Positions 51,680-63,314 of a stretch of 64,000 nucleotides of DNA are shown one piece after another. The notes below the pieces were generated by a model. It was given only the letters and a program-made list of their open reading frames with translations. It ran no database searches and had not been told where the DNA came from. The stretch is from Diphasiastrum complanatum. Its lineage: Eukaryota > Streptophyta > Lycopodiopsida > Lycopodiales > Lycopodiaceae. The stretch lies in assembly GCA_029204225.1 (NCBI GenBank), contig CM055097.1, forward strand, positions 11,903,828 through 11,967,827, read 5' to 3'. A program made the translations under genes and the position numbers. Each line of letters starts with the position of its first letter. The stretch's first letter is position 1.

Positions 51680-52440
51680 GATATGTGAGTGATATGGATA
51701 ATTCTTCATGTCAGAAATCTCAGCAGGTGTCAAAGGACACATGTCTCTACTGAATTTAAGTCTTGGATCCATTGGCGAATCAAAGCATTTATGTCATTCA
51801 AACAGATCTTCAAACATTTGGTTGTTCATCATGATCTAACTCAGAAGATGAATGACAAGGTGCATAAGTGGATGGAATCGAGACTTAGTTGTCTTCGATA
51901 TTGGCAATCGATAGTTCGATATTGGAACCAGAAATAAATTCATGTTTTTTCATCTTGAAATTATGAAATTGGTCTTCTAGGAAGACTACATCTATGCTAA
52001 TAATTGTTTTACTAGATTTGAGATCGAAGACCTTGTAGGCCTTATGATCTAATGGATATCCAAAGAATATAGCCTTGGTGCTGGTTAGGTCAAATTTCTT
52101 CCCTAGTTTCGATGGGATTTAAGCATAGCATACACATCCAAAGACTCGTAGATGATCTACGGATGACTTTCTACCTGACCAAATCTCCTCAGGGGTTTTG
52201 TTGTTGATGACATTGGTACTGCAACGATTCTAAATGTAACAGGTTGTTGCAATTGCTTCTGCCCAAAATTTGTTCAGAAAATTAGCAACAATTAACATGG
52301 ATCTTGCAATTTTTTTCTAACAATATCATCTTCATGAGATACTTCCACACATGAAAGTCATCGCCATTGAATTGTCTGATGAGTCGAATTCCAGAAGACA
52401 ATTGCTCCATGTGCCTGAAAAAAAAATGACTAAAAATTCT
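51680..52440 (-). pseudogene. Copia gag start joined to integrase C-terminal relic
   Basis: On the minus strand a gag start at 52410 reads MEQLSSGIRLIRQFNGDDFH and VWKYLMKMILLEKN. After about 110 bp of poorly matching sequence the frame reads LNKFWAEAIATTCYI, NNKTPEEIWSGRKSSVDHLR, VFGCVCYA, KLGKKFDLTSTKAIFFGYPL and KAYKVFDL, the C-terminal part of Copia integrase. Most of gag, all of protease and the integrase core are deleted. Downstream (52000-51680) the frame decays. Confidence 0.82.
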
Positions 52441-52456
52441 ATGAAAATCAACACAA

Positions 52457-52468
52457 GCTCTGATACCA
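52457..52468 (-). other. tRNA-Met primer-binding site of Copia relic
   Basis: On the minus strand TGGTATCAGAGC, a perfect match to the plant Copia primer site. The LTR begins on the plus strand at 52470 with TGTTGGGAAAA and extends right for an undetermined distance. Confidence 0.88.
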
Positions 52469-52469
52469 C

Positions 52470-53000
52470 TGTTGGGAAAATGAGGGTAGGTGCGAAAGAT
52501 CATGACAACTTGAAATGTTGAGAGACACTTTTGGACTTTCATGTTCGATAGCGCTGCGGAAGACTTAGTGAATCATCTATCACAATAGAACCAATCACTT
52601 AATCGATGAGTCAGTAGGTATCTAAGACAACCATAGATACAAAATTTGAAGGCGTCACAAGGACAACCGTGAGTTTGCTCTTTCGACTCAGTCGATAAGA
52701 CCCAAAAGGAAAATAATGAGCATTTGATTCACAATAAAAAAGTAGAACAACAATACCCATTCACACATTATACACCAATTTGAAGAACATAGAGTATATT
52801 AAAGATGCGCGAATGTACATAAGATTGCTAAAAGAAAAGAAAAAAAGTCTTATTTCAATATACAAGCCTATGGGCTAATCGTACTGTAAAGCGGGCATGA
52901 AGTCCCAATAGTAGTAACGGTGGTCCTTGGGTTGTGAACTGTAGTCAATAGATCAGAGTAAGAATCCTTTTGATAGTTCGTGGTGACTCCGATAATTTAA
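52470..53000 (-). repeat. Presumed 5' LTR of minus-strand Copia relic
   Basis: Placed only by its adjacency to the primer site. No second copy is present in the window, so the far end is unknown and 53000 is nominal. Confidence 0.4.
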
Positions 53001-55660
53001 CTATCAAGGGTGGTGGGATGTGCCCGATAGTTCTGTGATGGTCGATAGTTTGCGAGCCTGTGAAGGACGTATGTGTATTTCTGCAAATTCTTCAATTGTA
53101 GCGAGTAAACAACCAAATCTAGGACTCTATTGTGGATACCTGAAGGAAAAAGTTGATAACAGATATAGAGGCAACTGGATCAAATGGGAGAAGAAGGTTT
53201 GAATTGAAATTTAAAATCCAACAAAAACATCCTATTTTTTTTTTATCATATTTACAATAGTCATGTACAAGAGTTGCCGTAGAGTTAATCAATGAAAAAA
53301 TACTACTTCTCACTAACAACAACAAAAAATGTCAAAATGTGAAAACTCTGTAGAAGACCCATATTAATCATGTAAAAAGCATGCAAAATAAGTCCCAAGA
53401 GTTGCAATGGATGCAAAAAGATTTCACAGTAGGCCTTGTCATTAAAAGATCTAATCACCCACCCAAGTTTGATTCTTGATAATCTCATGGGTAAAGCATA
53501 AAAGATCTAACAACATGATGAAAAGTATCGAAAAAGTTGCCAAATGTTTAGATTCAAGCAAGGCTTACGTTTTGGTAAAACTCAATCAAGTCCAATTAGA
53601 GGTGGTTTGTTGAGAATTTTATTTCCTCTACTTGAGATCATGATTCTGACTCCAATTTATGGTGTACACGAGGACATACAAGCAAAACATCTACACCAAA
53701 CCAATATAATAATTTATTGCATTATGTATGTGGATAGACTTAGAATATAAGGTGCCTTCAAATATAAATCCTTAAAATGAGCTCAAGCATTGGGCCAAGC
53801 ATCACAATGAAGTGAGATTCAGGAGATGCATCTCTTGGAGGGCTTGGAATGCCTACAACATAAGAGACAAAGTTTAAATCATTAAGGTCAACAATCAACA
53901 ATGATAGAGGAAGAAGGTTTATGAAGAGCATGATCAAAACATAGCTTCCCAAATTTGTGATTTCCTTTTACACAAAAGCTTCATAAACTTCCCATTGCAC
54001 GTCCAAAAATAATGGACACTTCCATGCACTATAGCAAGTACTGTGACTCCTCTTTCTTAAGAGGTCGATTTCACGTCTTTTTTTTTGTCTATCAAACTAA
54101 TAGAACTTTCCAAAAGAAATAAAAGCTGGAATTGAGCTCCAACAGGTCTTAAAACTAGAAAGAATAAGAATAGATGTCAAAGTCTCATGCGAAGGAACTA
54201 GAATCTCCTTCAAATTGTGCAAGATAAAGCAATTTACAATCATTCTACAAACATAGGATCCGAATTAGGCTAATTTTTTAGGTTCTAGAAGCATATAGAT
54301 TGCAAGATTGGTTTATTTTCAAAAGACGACATTTCTAAGACACAGGTTGAAAGAGGGTTTTCAATAAGTGAGAAAACTGCCAAACGAGACAAAGGAAAAG
54401 ACAGAGCTTTCTAGAAGCTCAAGCGCAAAGTGAGGGGATGTTTGCACAAAGACGAGAACGAGGCAAAAGTTAAGTGGAAGGCGGCTAACATATCAAGGGA
54501 GCAAATCCAAGACCACCAAGTGGCGGTGTGGGAGCAGGGTGAGGTGTAAGGCCTACATTAGTTAAGGCAAGCTGCTGACGAAAAGTAGAGCAAGTGCTAT
54601 AATAGCAAGAAAGATTAGCGTCTTCCACACAAGATGGCGCCACATGATCGGAGGAGTTAAGCAAGGAATCCACAACGCCACGATGACTCTCACAACGTGC
54701 ACAAAATGGAGAAACATGAAGATGTTGGTCTGGAGGCAAATCATATCTCTTTTCTCCCCGTCAAGCAGGAGGATTGATATCCATGATCTATAATAGGGCC
54801 AATGAAAGAATCTACCCCTAGAAACAAAGCTCAATAAAGCGTGTTGCAAACGATAAGGCGAAATCACATTGTAAATTACCCAAATTAGGTTGCAATGCAA
54901 ACTGAAAGGCTATATCACATTCTAAATCACCCAAATTAGGTTGCAAATCAACTAAACTCAAAATAAGAAAACTTTATACACTCAAGAATTGAAAACATCT
55001 TGAATTTGATGGAGGAGATGATTATGAAGGCGCTACCTCAAGATCCAAAAACATGATTCCAAAGCAAAACCACTTTAAAGGATTCGTTATCAAGTACATT
55101 TTTAATGATTTTGGTGCAGATTCTTGCACTGTACCTTCCAATTGAAGGCCATGCTGAAAGGCAAGAATGTTGTTTATTGGAAACCCATGCACAAGCACAA
55201 TATAACACTCAAATAATTAGTGGAATAATTAGCTTATGAAAATGAACATTAGATATGTCTTGAATTAAAAATCTTCAACACCCATTACTAATTTTAGAAC
55301 TTGTCAAATTTTTAGACGAAGGAGGCTGAACGAGAAGGAATATCATAAGGTTATATATTGTAAACAATAGTCCCATAATGATACACAAGAAGGAATATCA
55401 TAAGGTGATGTTGTTTAAAAAACAATAGTTCTATAGTGATACACAAAAATTTCAGCTGAATCTGCACAAATGTCAATTTTCAAGATGATGTAGTTATAGT
55501 CACACATGAGACTTTTCGATTTCAAATAAATGTGCTTATGATACACCTCCCATTCACAAATTTTGTGCAAGGAGCAAATAGTATGCAATTGATTGGACTT
55601 TTACCATCAAAGCTTTGGATGGTTCCATGATAAATACAGAACAATCTCAAGAGTCAAAAC
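53001..55660. other. Intergenic, no gene recognised
   Basis: Contains two short imperfect duplications: an aaggc(t/g)..atcacatt(c/g)taaat module near 54856-54948 and a gaaggaatatcataaggt module near 55334-55448. Minus-strand frames at 54485-54900 have no known domain. The part next to 55660 includes the RIBA 3' UTR. Confidence 0.35.
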
Positions 55661-58600
55661 TCAGCCAAGTGATTCCATCTCTCCACCTGCGCTTCCAGGT
55701 ATTCTTAGGCCTGCAAAAGATCCCGGTAAATCGGATTCATATACGTGACCCATCTTTGACCTCTTAGTCTCAAGATACCGCCGATTTTCTCCATTGACTG
55801 GAGAGATTACAGGAATCCTTCCTGTCACGGCCAAACCATAGCCCTTCAAACCCAAGTACTTCGACGGATTGTTAGTCATCAGTTTCATTCTCCGGACCCC
55901 AACATCTCTCAATATCTGTTCCAATAACGTCCGCTTGCTGATTAAGGGATAACATGAAATTCATGATTGAGAGAGAGAGAGAGAGAGAGAGCACACACAC
56001 AGACACACACACACACACAGTTTATACCTGCGCACCAATACCGTATTCTCGTGAATCAATAGGCAATCCAAGCTCCACATTGGCTTCCACTGTGTCCCGA
56101 CCTAAATCTTGGAGATTGTATGCACGCAATTTGTGGCCCAGTCCAATCCCCCTGCCTTCATGCCCTCGTAGATAGACAAGAACTCCCCTCCCGGCTTTTG
56201 CAATGCGTTGCATTGCAAGGGCAAGCTGATTTCCACAATCGCATCGAAAAGAGCTAAATATATCCCCCGTAAGGCATTCTGAGTGCACCCGCACGAGAAC
56301 ATCAAGTCCATCCCCAATATCTCCCTGCATGCATGATATCATTCCATAATTGATAAACAAACAGTTGGCAAAATAGTAAGAGTCATAGAAAAGAAGGCAA
56401 CATTTATGAGGAGGTCAAGTTGGGAAAGACGTACCATCACCATTGCCATGTGCTCAATGCCATCCAGTTTCGATTTATAACTATAAGCTTTAAAAGTGCC
56501 CCATTCAGTTGGCAATCTAGCAACAGCTGTCCTCTCCACTAACGTTTCTCGTTTCCTTCTGTACCTGAAATATCAAAACAGGTGTTTCCTGAGACTTTTT
56601 ATTAAAAAATAGGCAAGAAACCTTATAGACGTGCATCTGGAAAAACAAGATAGTAAAAATCTTGAGAATTACAAGCACCCTGCAATAATTAGAAGGAACG
56701 CGTTCAAAACTTAGATAGAATACTTCAAACACTTGGGAGTTGTCAGAGTTCATTCTTACGCATAATAGAGCCCATAGCGCTAGGCAGGGATAGAGTTTTA
56801 AGAGAAAAAAGTATGACTGAAATCAATAAGTTTGGCCTTATTCTAAAAAGATGGGACGAGGGCCTGTGATTACAATAAATTTACGCTCTCTTAGGACCAG
56901 CAGGTCTGATGGTATTTACAAGAACGGCTCTATTGCAACTACAGAAATTTACTAGACCATAGTCATTACATAGATATACCTGCGACATATTTGAAGTACC
57001 AAACTGGCACTAATAGAATTGAAACAGAGATGCATGGAATATCTGGTCTAAAAAAAAAGCTTGAATACATCAAACAAAAATCAATCATCCAACCTGACAA
57101 GATCTGCAATTGATATGATCGGCAGCCCATGCTTTTTTGCAAAATCTCGTAGAGTAGGCAACCGAGACATTGAACCATCTTCATCATTGACTAGCTCACA
57201 TAAGACGCCTACTGGGGGAAGCCCTGCCAACACTGTCAAGTCAAGAGAAGCCTCTGTGTGCCCAGCGCGCTTCAGTACACCACCTTCTTTATATCTAAGA
57301 GGAAAAATATGACCAGGGCGCCTGAAGTGCTCTGGCTTTGAATCTAAAGATGATAAAGCTAGAATTGTTTTCGCTCGATCCCGAGCAGACACTCCAGTGG
57401 TAGTGCCCACCTTTGCATCCTAGAAATCAATAGAATAACAATGTCAAAGAAGGCTATTTATTACTGATGCCATGCGAAAGAACAGCTTCAAAGACAACTG
57501 AGAAGCAACAAAACACAGTAAACAAAAGAAATTAGTATGCATTGTAGAAAGTCCAAATCAAAATACTTTGGATAAAGGATGTAGAAGCTAGAAACATGAA
57601 TCTCACTGTTAAAAATCATAGCACTAAATTGGAGACAAAGTTATTAATTGTTTACCACTGTCACAGCAAACGCAGTCAGAAGGGCTTCTTCGTTGTCACG
57701 GTCTTGAACCATCAAAGGAATTCTGAGCCTGTCTAAATCCTCTCCTTTCATGGAACAGCAGATAATGCCTGTACAATGCCTGACGATGAAAGCAATAGCT
57801 TCTGGTGTCACTAAAGAGCCTGCCATAATTAGATCACCTTCATTCTCCCTGTCCTCGTCATCCACCACAACAACACACTGTACCAGAGATAAAATACACA
57901 AGTATAATTTATCAGTTAAAATTCTGTGTCAACTCTCAACATTCTAAGATAATAGCTTGGCAGAATGACTTTGAAAAGCTGTTTAAATGAAACAAAAAGG
58001 CTTAGAAAGGACTCATCTCCTAAGTTTAAGCAATCAAAATCTTGACACATACAGTATGGTGGCCATAAGGCCGCACAAATGATTTAACAGTAGACCAATC
58101 TCCATTAAGTAGATCAAACAATGTTTCGGGAACCACAGATTAAACCTAAATAAAGGAGGAAGTTCAATTGATGAGCCTACACAAAAAATAAGCTCGAATA
58201 AGAGCCCTCCTCACGTAGAAATCAAAACCGACTTCTCCTTAGAAAATGATCAATAAACGTATCGTAAGTCAATTTCAAGCAATGTAAGAAATATACTAAC
58301 CTTCCCCTGGCGTATGGCCTCCACTGCCTCGTGAATCGATGAAAATCCTTCTGATGGATGATCGGGGTCACTCGGAAAAACATGCTCGGTTTGTCGAGTA
58401 ATTTGTGCCGAAAGTGTTGTTAATCCGGTTGTTTCTGAGTCCGTTCTGTTAAAATCAGATTTATTTGCTGATGACGACCTTTCGTCTACAGGAAAACTGA
58501 TTACAGCTTTGATGGTTGGATGCCACCTAGACCTGGGCACTGCCACGACCTTACCTCCACCGCAAGGTAAATGAAACCTCTCAGAAAGTGATATAGCATT

Positions 58601-58747
58601 GCCGCTTGATTGCTGCAATGTTACTGGCAATTGTGGAGAGCGTAAACCATTGAAGCGCCGAACTGTACTCTGCTGACATGAATTATTGGGAAAAGAAATA
58701 CCTCCTGAAGGCCCCAAAATATTAGATCTACTGCACAAGGTCTCCAT
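55661..58747 (-). CDS. RIBA1: Bifunctional riboflavin biosynthesis protein RIBA, plastid
   Basis: Makes 3,4-dihydroxy-2-butanone 4-phosphate from ribulose 5-phosphate (N-terminal DHBP synthase) and 2,5-diamino-6-ribosylamino-pyrimidinone phosphate from GTP (C-terminal GTP cyclohydrolase II), the entry steps of flavin synthesis in plastids. It is 558 aa in six exons: 58747-58301, 57877-57656, 57419-57094, 56564-56435, 56324-56028, 55915-55661. All introns are GT-AG and in phase. The Ser-rich leader of about 120 residues fits a transit peptide. DHBPS motifs are [10 protein letters not shown] (155-164) and RAGHTEA (274-280). GCHII zinc ligands are Cys392, Cys403 and Cys405 (CLTGDI...RCDCGNQ), with [13 protein letters not shown] from 428. 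Both active sites look intact, as in Arabidopsis RIBA1 (543 aa) rather than the half-inactive RIBA2 and RIBA3. RIBA1 is assigned on that basis. Confidence 0.96.
55969..56020. repeat. (GA)n(CA)n microsatellite in RIBA intron 5
   Basis: Occupies nearly half of the 112-bp intron (55916-56027) and starts 7 bp from the donor site on the minus strand. Confidence 0.95.
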
Positions 58748-59050
58748 CTACCAAAACTCACGGCCCAAATTTGTTATTATTGTTTCACCGCAAGTCTCAA
58801 CGCCCTGATACACTTTACAACGTGGTGGAAACGCCTCGCTTCGCCCGTAGCACCCAATTTGATTGGCTTTTTTTTTTTTATTTACGCTTCGGGAGCCTCA
58901 AGTCGACGTACGAACTTAGAGCAACGACTGCATCACCGGTAACATACGAATGATTTCAACTGCTTTTCTTTCTCGATTAAGTGATTTATAAGCAATCTCC
59001 TCACGCGACTATTCCACGAGAGTGAAACCAATAAGGCCTACGATGATTTC
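58748..59050 (-). other. RIBA 5' UTR and proximal promoter
   Basis: No unambiguous TATA box on the minus strand. A T12-type run near 58868 (A run on the coding strand) lies about 120 bp upstream of the start codon. Confidence 0.4.
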
Positions 59051-59357
59051 CAAAACAAAAGCACAACGGGAGACGACTGACAGAATAAAAGGTATTTAAA
59101 ACAAAGGCAAAACGGTACCCGACAGAGACAACGAATGATTTATAAAAGAAAAGCAAAAATGGTATTGACGACAGACAGATTGATCTTAGCAAACTGCTAC
59201 ACAACAGACAGATTGGTCTTTAAAACAAAACCAAAACAGTAAACAACAGATAGAACGAACAATTTTCAAACCAAAAGCAAAATGGTAAACAACAGAGAGA
59301 GAATGAATGAATGATCTTTAAAACAAAAGCAAAAATGTATACGACGAATAGATCTTT
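59051..59357. repeat. About 46-bp imperfect tandem array upstream of RIBA
   Basis: The unit is close to AAAACAAAAGCAAAACGGTA followed by a(c/t)GACAGA...GA(a/t)tGAT(t/c)TT. Copies start near 59052, 59098, 59144, about 59188 (degraded), 59222, 59267 and 59320. Confidence 0.85.
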
Positions 59358-59656
59358 ACAATCACGAGATGATTTTCTTGGCACTGCTCTGCTGGATCGC
59401 TACTTTTGTAACCACTGTTGTAGATCCACCACCGCTATGCCACAATTACAGCTTCTAGAAAGATCCTGTGGCTAAATACACAACACACCTACCCTCCCTA
59501 CCTCCATCGCTCGCCCTCGCCTATTTATTATACGACATCTGCAAGCGGAAGAGGTGGGAGATGAATCTGTTGAACGAAAAAGCAAAGAAAATGGGATGAA
59601 GAAGAAGAAGAAGCGTGGCGTTGAATGAAACTGCTCCTACTGCGAAGATGCAGCCG

Positions 59657-59938
59657 CCGCCGCCGGTGGCGCAGCCCTTCTACCCCCGGTTGCACGACCG
59701 CAGGGCTTCATTGTTCTCAGGTTGATGCTACCGCCGCCGGTGGTGTAGCCTTCTGCCGCCGGTTTCACGGTCTCTCCGCTTCATTGTATCTCGGGTTAAT
59801 GTCACCCCGCCCTTCTGCCACCGGTTTTACGGCCTCAGGGCTTCATTGTATCTCGGGTTGACGCCACCGCCGCCGGTGGTGCAGCCCTTCCGCCACCGGT
59901 GGCACGGGCCCAGCTTTCATCGTATCTCGCGTTACTAG
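59657..59938. repeat. GC-rich 74-bp minisatellite, four copies
   Basis: Copies start at 59657, 59731, 59805 (12 bp shorter) and 59867. Each contains CCGCCGCCGGTGG or a remnant, GCCCTTC(t/c), CCACCGG and GCTTCATTGTATCTCGGGTT. Strongly GC-rich against an AT-rich background. The 74-bp period is not divisible by three, arguing against coding. Confidence 0.9.
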
Positions 59939-60655
59939 GCAAGCTATCCGTCGCGGAAGCCGGTGGCACACAACCGACATGGAAGCGTGGACCACTTCCT
60001 GAACAAGTGCAAAACGCTGTTCAATGACGTCTCTCTTACTTGCAAAAAGGGGAGGGGGGCAACCTCCAAGATCAAGATGGCCACTCTAGCTCAATCACAT
60101 CCACTCAATTTTTTTTTTAAACATTAATTTTTATTCTCAAAACTCGACCGAATGTTTTTGCCCAAGCTTTGATATGCGTTCTTTTGTCCCATAAATTTTT
60201 TACACTACTTACAATTGCTACGTATATATCGAAACTAAAGTAAGCCTCCCACAATGTTCGGCATGTGGGGATTTGTAGGCCTGACAAAAATTTCTTGGGC
60301 TCTCAGTTTTGGCAACTCTCAAATTTCAAACAACTTATGCTCTGTGGCACTAGTTAAATCATGATGTTTTGGTTTGAAACACACACAAGTTTTAAGAGTT
60401 GTGTTGTGAAGTCTCTTACTGGCACAAAATTTGCATAATTCTCGCACCGATGACTGTGAGAAATTAATTAGATTCGTGCTAGTAAGCGACACTTTGAGAG
60501 CTTGAAATCATTGGGGGGGTGAACATTGGACTCTGCAAGCTTAATCCGATCCATGCTACTAAGCGACGAGGGTAGGGTTGGTTTGAAACACACACAAGCT
60601 TTAAATATCAAATGCCCATCCAATGAACAAATGAAAGAGTATAAATAAGTTAAAT
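59939..60655. other. Intergenic, nothing recognised
   Basis: A ggtttgaaacacacacaag module occurs at about 60370 and again at about 60580. No gene seen. Confidence 0.35.
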
Positions 60656-60727
60656 GAGAGAGTGCTCATCCAATGCTCCAAGTTAAGGGAGAGACAGTTG
60701 GTTGGAGCATTGGATGGGCACTCTCTC
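60656..60727. repeat. 26-bp inverted repeat with 20-nt loop
   Basis: Arms 60656-60681 and 60702-60727 pair at 25 of 26 positions (left arm gagagagtgctcatccaatg...). The DNA or its transcript would form a strong hairpin. Confidence 0.92.
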
Positions 60728-60750
60728 ACTTAGCTCAAAGGGGGAGAGTA

Positions 60751-60820
60751 CAGATCCAACGCTCCAAGTCATGTGAAAGAATGTAAATTACACTCTCTCA
60801 CTTGACTTGGAGCATTGGAT
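60751..60820. repeat. Second, adjacent imperfect hairpin
   Basis: 60754-60786 (atccaacgctccaagtca...) pairs with 60788-60820 with about five mismatches and almost no loop. The same sequence family as the first hairpin. Confidence 0.8.
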
Positions 60821-61000
60821 GGGCACCAACATTTAAAGCTTGTTACACTCTCTCACTTGACTTGGAGCGTTGGATGGGCACCTGACATTTAAAGCTTGTT
60901 ACAATCTCTCACTTAACTTAAAGCATTAAATAGACACTCGATATTTAAGCTTGTTACTCTCTCACTTGACTTGGAGAGTTGAATGGGCACTTTTGTGACC
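60790..61000. repeat. 55-bp tandem repeat, four copies
   Basis: Copies start at 60790, 60845, 60901 and 60956, each acactctctcacttgacttg then gagc(a/g)ttggatgggcac and atttaaagcttgtt. The repeat unit contains the arm sequence of the neighbouring hairpins. Confidence 0.92.
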
Positions 61001-62599
61001 TAGCTCGAGGCGAGTGTAACATACGATTGCATATTACATATCTTTTTGTGCTCAAGGAAAGATTGATGAAAGAGCCTCACCTCACATTTAAAATGTGTGC
61101 ATGACCTAACTCGAGGCATGTGCATTACACATACTATTGCACTAACATATTATTTTGTGCTTGGTGAAAGGTTGATAAAAGAGTCCTAGAGAGTTGACTT
61201 GCAGGGTAGAGGTGTTTGGAAGTGGTAAATGCGGTATGGAGGCGAATGGGAGCGAAATGGTGTGGAGAAAGCTAGTGTTGAGACAAAAGTGCAATTTGGT
61301 GTCGTGACTACTCATCATTGGCGACAATTTTGAGAGGGCAAGCAATCACAGGTGAGAGGTAGGCATGAGATGTTCGTTATGGGTGGAAAATTCTCATGAT
61401 CCTCTTTAACTCTTGGGGTTCGAACCGACCAGAGAGACTCTCATAGGCAAGCTCGGTAGTGGCAATGTCGTATCGAGTGATAGTTGCATCGACACACGCA
61501 TTTGTAACTTGAAAATTTCTCGTTCGAGGAAGAGATTGGGGCTAGCTTGGAGGTACACACATTTGGCAGTTACGAGTGATAGAAGTACATGGTGGTGCAA
61601 GTTGGAAGCCATTGGATAGTGAACTTGCATTGGACGAACTATGTGTGAGACACACTGGAGATGAAGAATGGGTCAATGGTCACATTTTGGAGACCCTTGG
61701 TGAGTGGTGAGTGTGAGAATTTGCGGGTTTTGTAGTTGGTAAGTCAATTTTGATCAAGTCACTATAGCTGTGAAGCAGTGTTGTATCAAGTTTGTCATCA
61801 ATGAGATACACTTCAAATCAAGTTAATTTTTCGTATTAGTATTGCATCAGGGATGCAGATTTCAGTGATGGCCAGGTGCATATCGTTTGGTTTGGACCAT
61901 GAAAGATCTCAAAATTTTGTTGGGAGTGATATTGGCATGCATTGTAAGTGAGGGACTTGGTGGTGATGTTGGAGTTTGCATCTTAGTGTATTCTCAAGAA
62001 TGGTTTGGAATCATTTATTGGAGCAGCTTTGGAGCTGGCTTGGGGGAATACAAGAATAGGCATTGTTGATCAAATGCTTGGATTCTTGAGATTAGTGGAT
62101 GGCATTGGGATACTTGATAGGGATTGGACTGCAAGATGACAAGGTGACCATCAGATTCAGCTATTTGTGGATGGACTTGAGGAATTTGATGGACATGGCT
62201 TACAGGTGTGATTCATGATAGAATCAAGAAGTTGCAAAAGCAAATGGGCAAGGCATGAAGCTTTGTGAGCCAGCTCTAGGTTGGAGAGCATCAGATGGAT
62301 ATCACACACTTGGGTGTGATGGAGGTGAACATTGTGGTGAGTAGATCTCTTAGAGGGGACAATGATGGTGAGGACTTCATGATGTATTCTTGGAGAGTAC
62401 AAGGATGACGATATATCAAGGCCAATTTTATGGCATTGGCATTGATCGAGTAGCGACTACCATCAAGGGCATTGATGAGCTATCTACTAGCTAGCTTCAT
62501 TTGGCTATATCTCCAAGAGTTTAGGCTTGGCACAAGTGCTGAAATCTGCTTGATTTAGATTCTCAATGGGTGAGATTAGGGAGAATCCCTAGAGGAAGC

Positions 62600-62655
62600 C
62601 ATTTGGAGCTATATACATCAGTAGGATCATTTGGAGCTATATACCTCAGTAGGAT
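62600..62655. repeat. 28-bp tandem repeat, two copies
   Basis: catttggagctatata(c)atcagtaggat-type unit at 62600 and 62628, one mismatch, with a partial third copy after 62655. Confidence 0.93.
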
Positions 62656-63240
62656 CATTTGGAAGACTATGATCTCATGATCCTATGAGCTGTGACTCAG
62701 GGATTGCATTGGCATGATGTCAAGTGGTACATAGCTAGGGAGAGCGAGCAGATGCTATGAGCTAGGTGAGGCAGGTGATGATTTGATAACATGATGGTGA
62801 CCAGGATTGGGAGGCATCAGATGAGCTCAATTTGTGGATGATTATGGAGATGCTACAGATGGCGCTTAGGGAGATGCTATGGATGCTCAGATATGCTACA
62901 TAACTAGATGTATAGTGATGTTTTTCAGCTATTGCATCAGTTATTGTGTGGTGACCCAGGGACAAGTTAGGCCTATGTGGAGGTAGGTGACATGGATTGT
63001 ATCACGGGAGATGTGATATAGATCTTGATGGCATGGAGTGCATCACGGGGTGGTGTGGATCCAATACGCCTATGGTTGTGAGCTGACAAGGTTGGAGATG
63101 GTTACTCAAGGAGTGACTACTGATGCTTTGGTGAGTACTCAGGTGAGCTGCATGGTCTTATGCACAAGTTGGTGATCTCTAGTTTGGCGTCACATATGTT
63201 GTTTGTTATCCATCATTCTTCGATAAGCAGGATGTTGCTT

Positions 63241-63314
63241 TGTTGGTAAGATCCAAGTAGAGTCTAGTTGCACCACATGTTGGTAAGATCCAGATAGAGT
63301 CTAGTTGCACCACA
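63241..63314. repeat. 37-bp tandem repeat, two copies
   Basis: Units at 63241 and 63278 begin tgttggtaagatcca and end tctagttgcaccaca. They differ at about two positions. Confidence 0.93.

Noticed and set aside
54485-54900. Two overlapping minus-strand frames of 84 and 112 codons
   Set aside because: No recognisable motif, and neither frame is clearly more protein-like than the other.
59625-59861. 78-codon plus-strand frame
   Set aside because: Runs through the 74-bp minisatellite, whose period is not a multiple of three, so the repeats are read in different frames.
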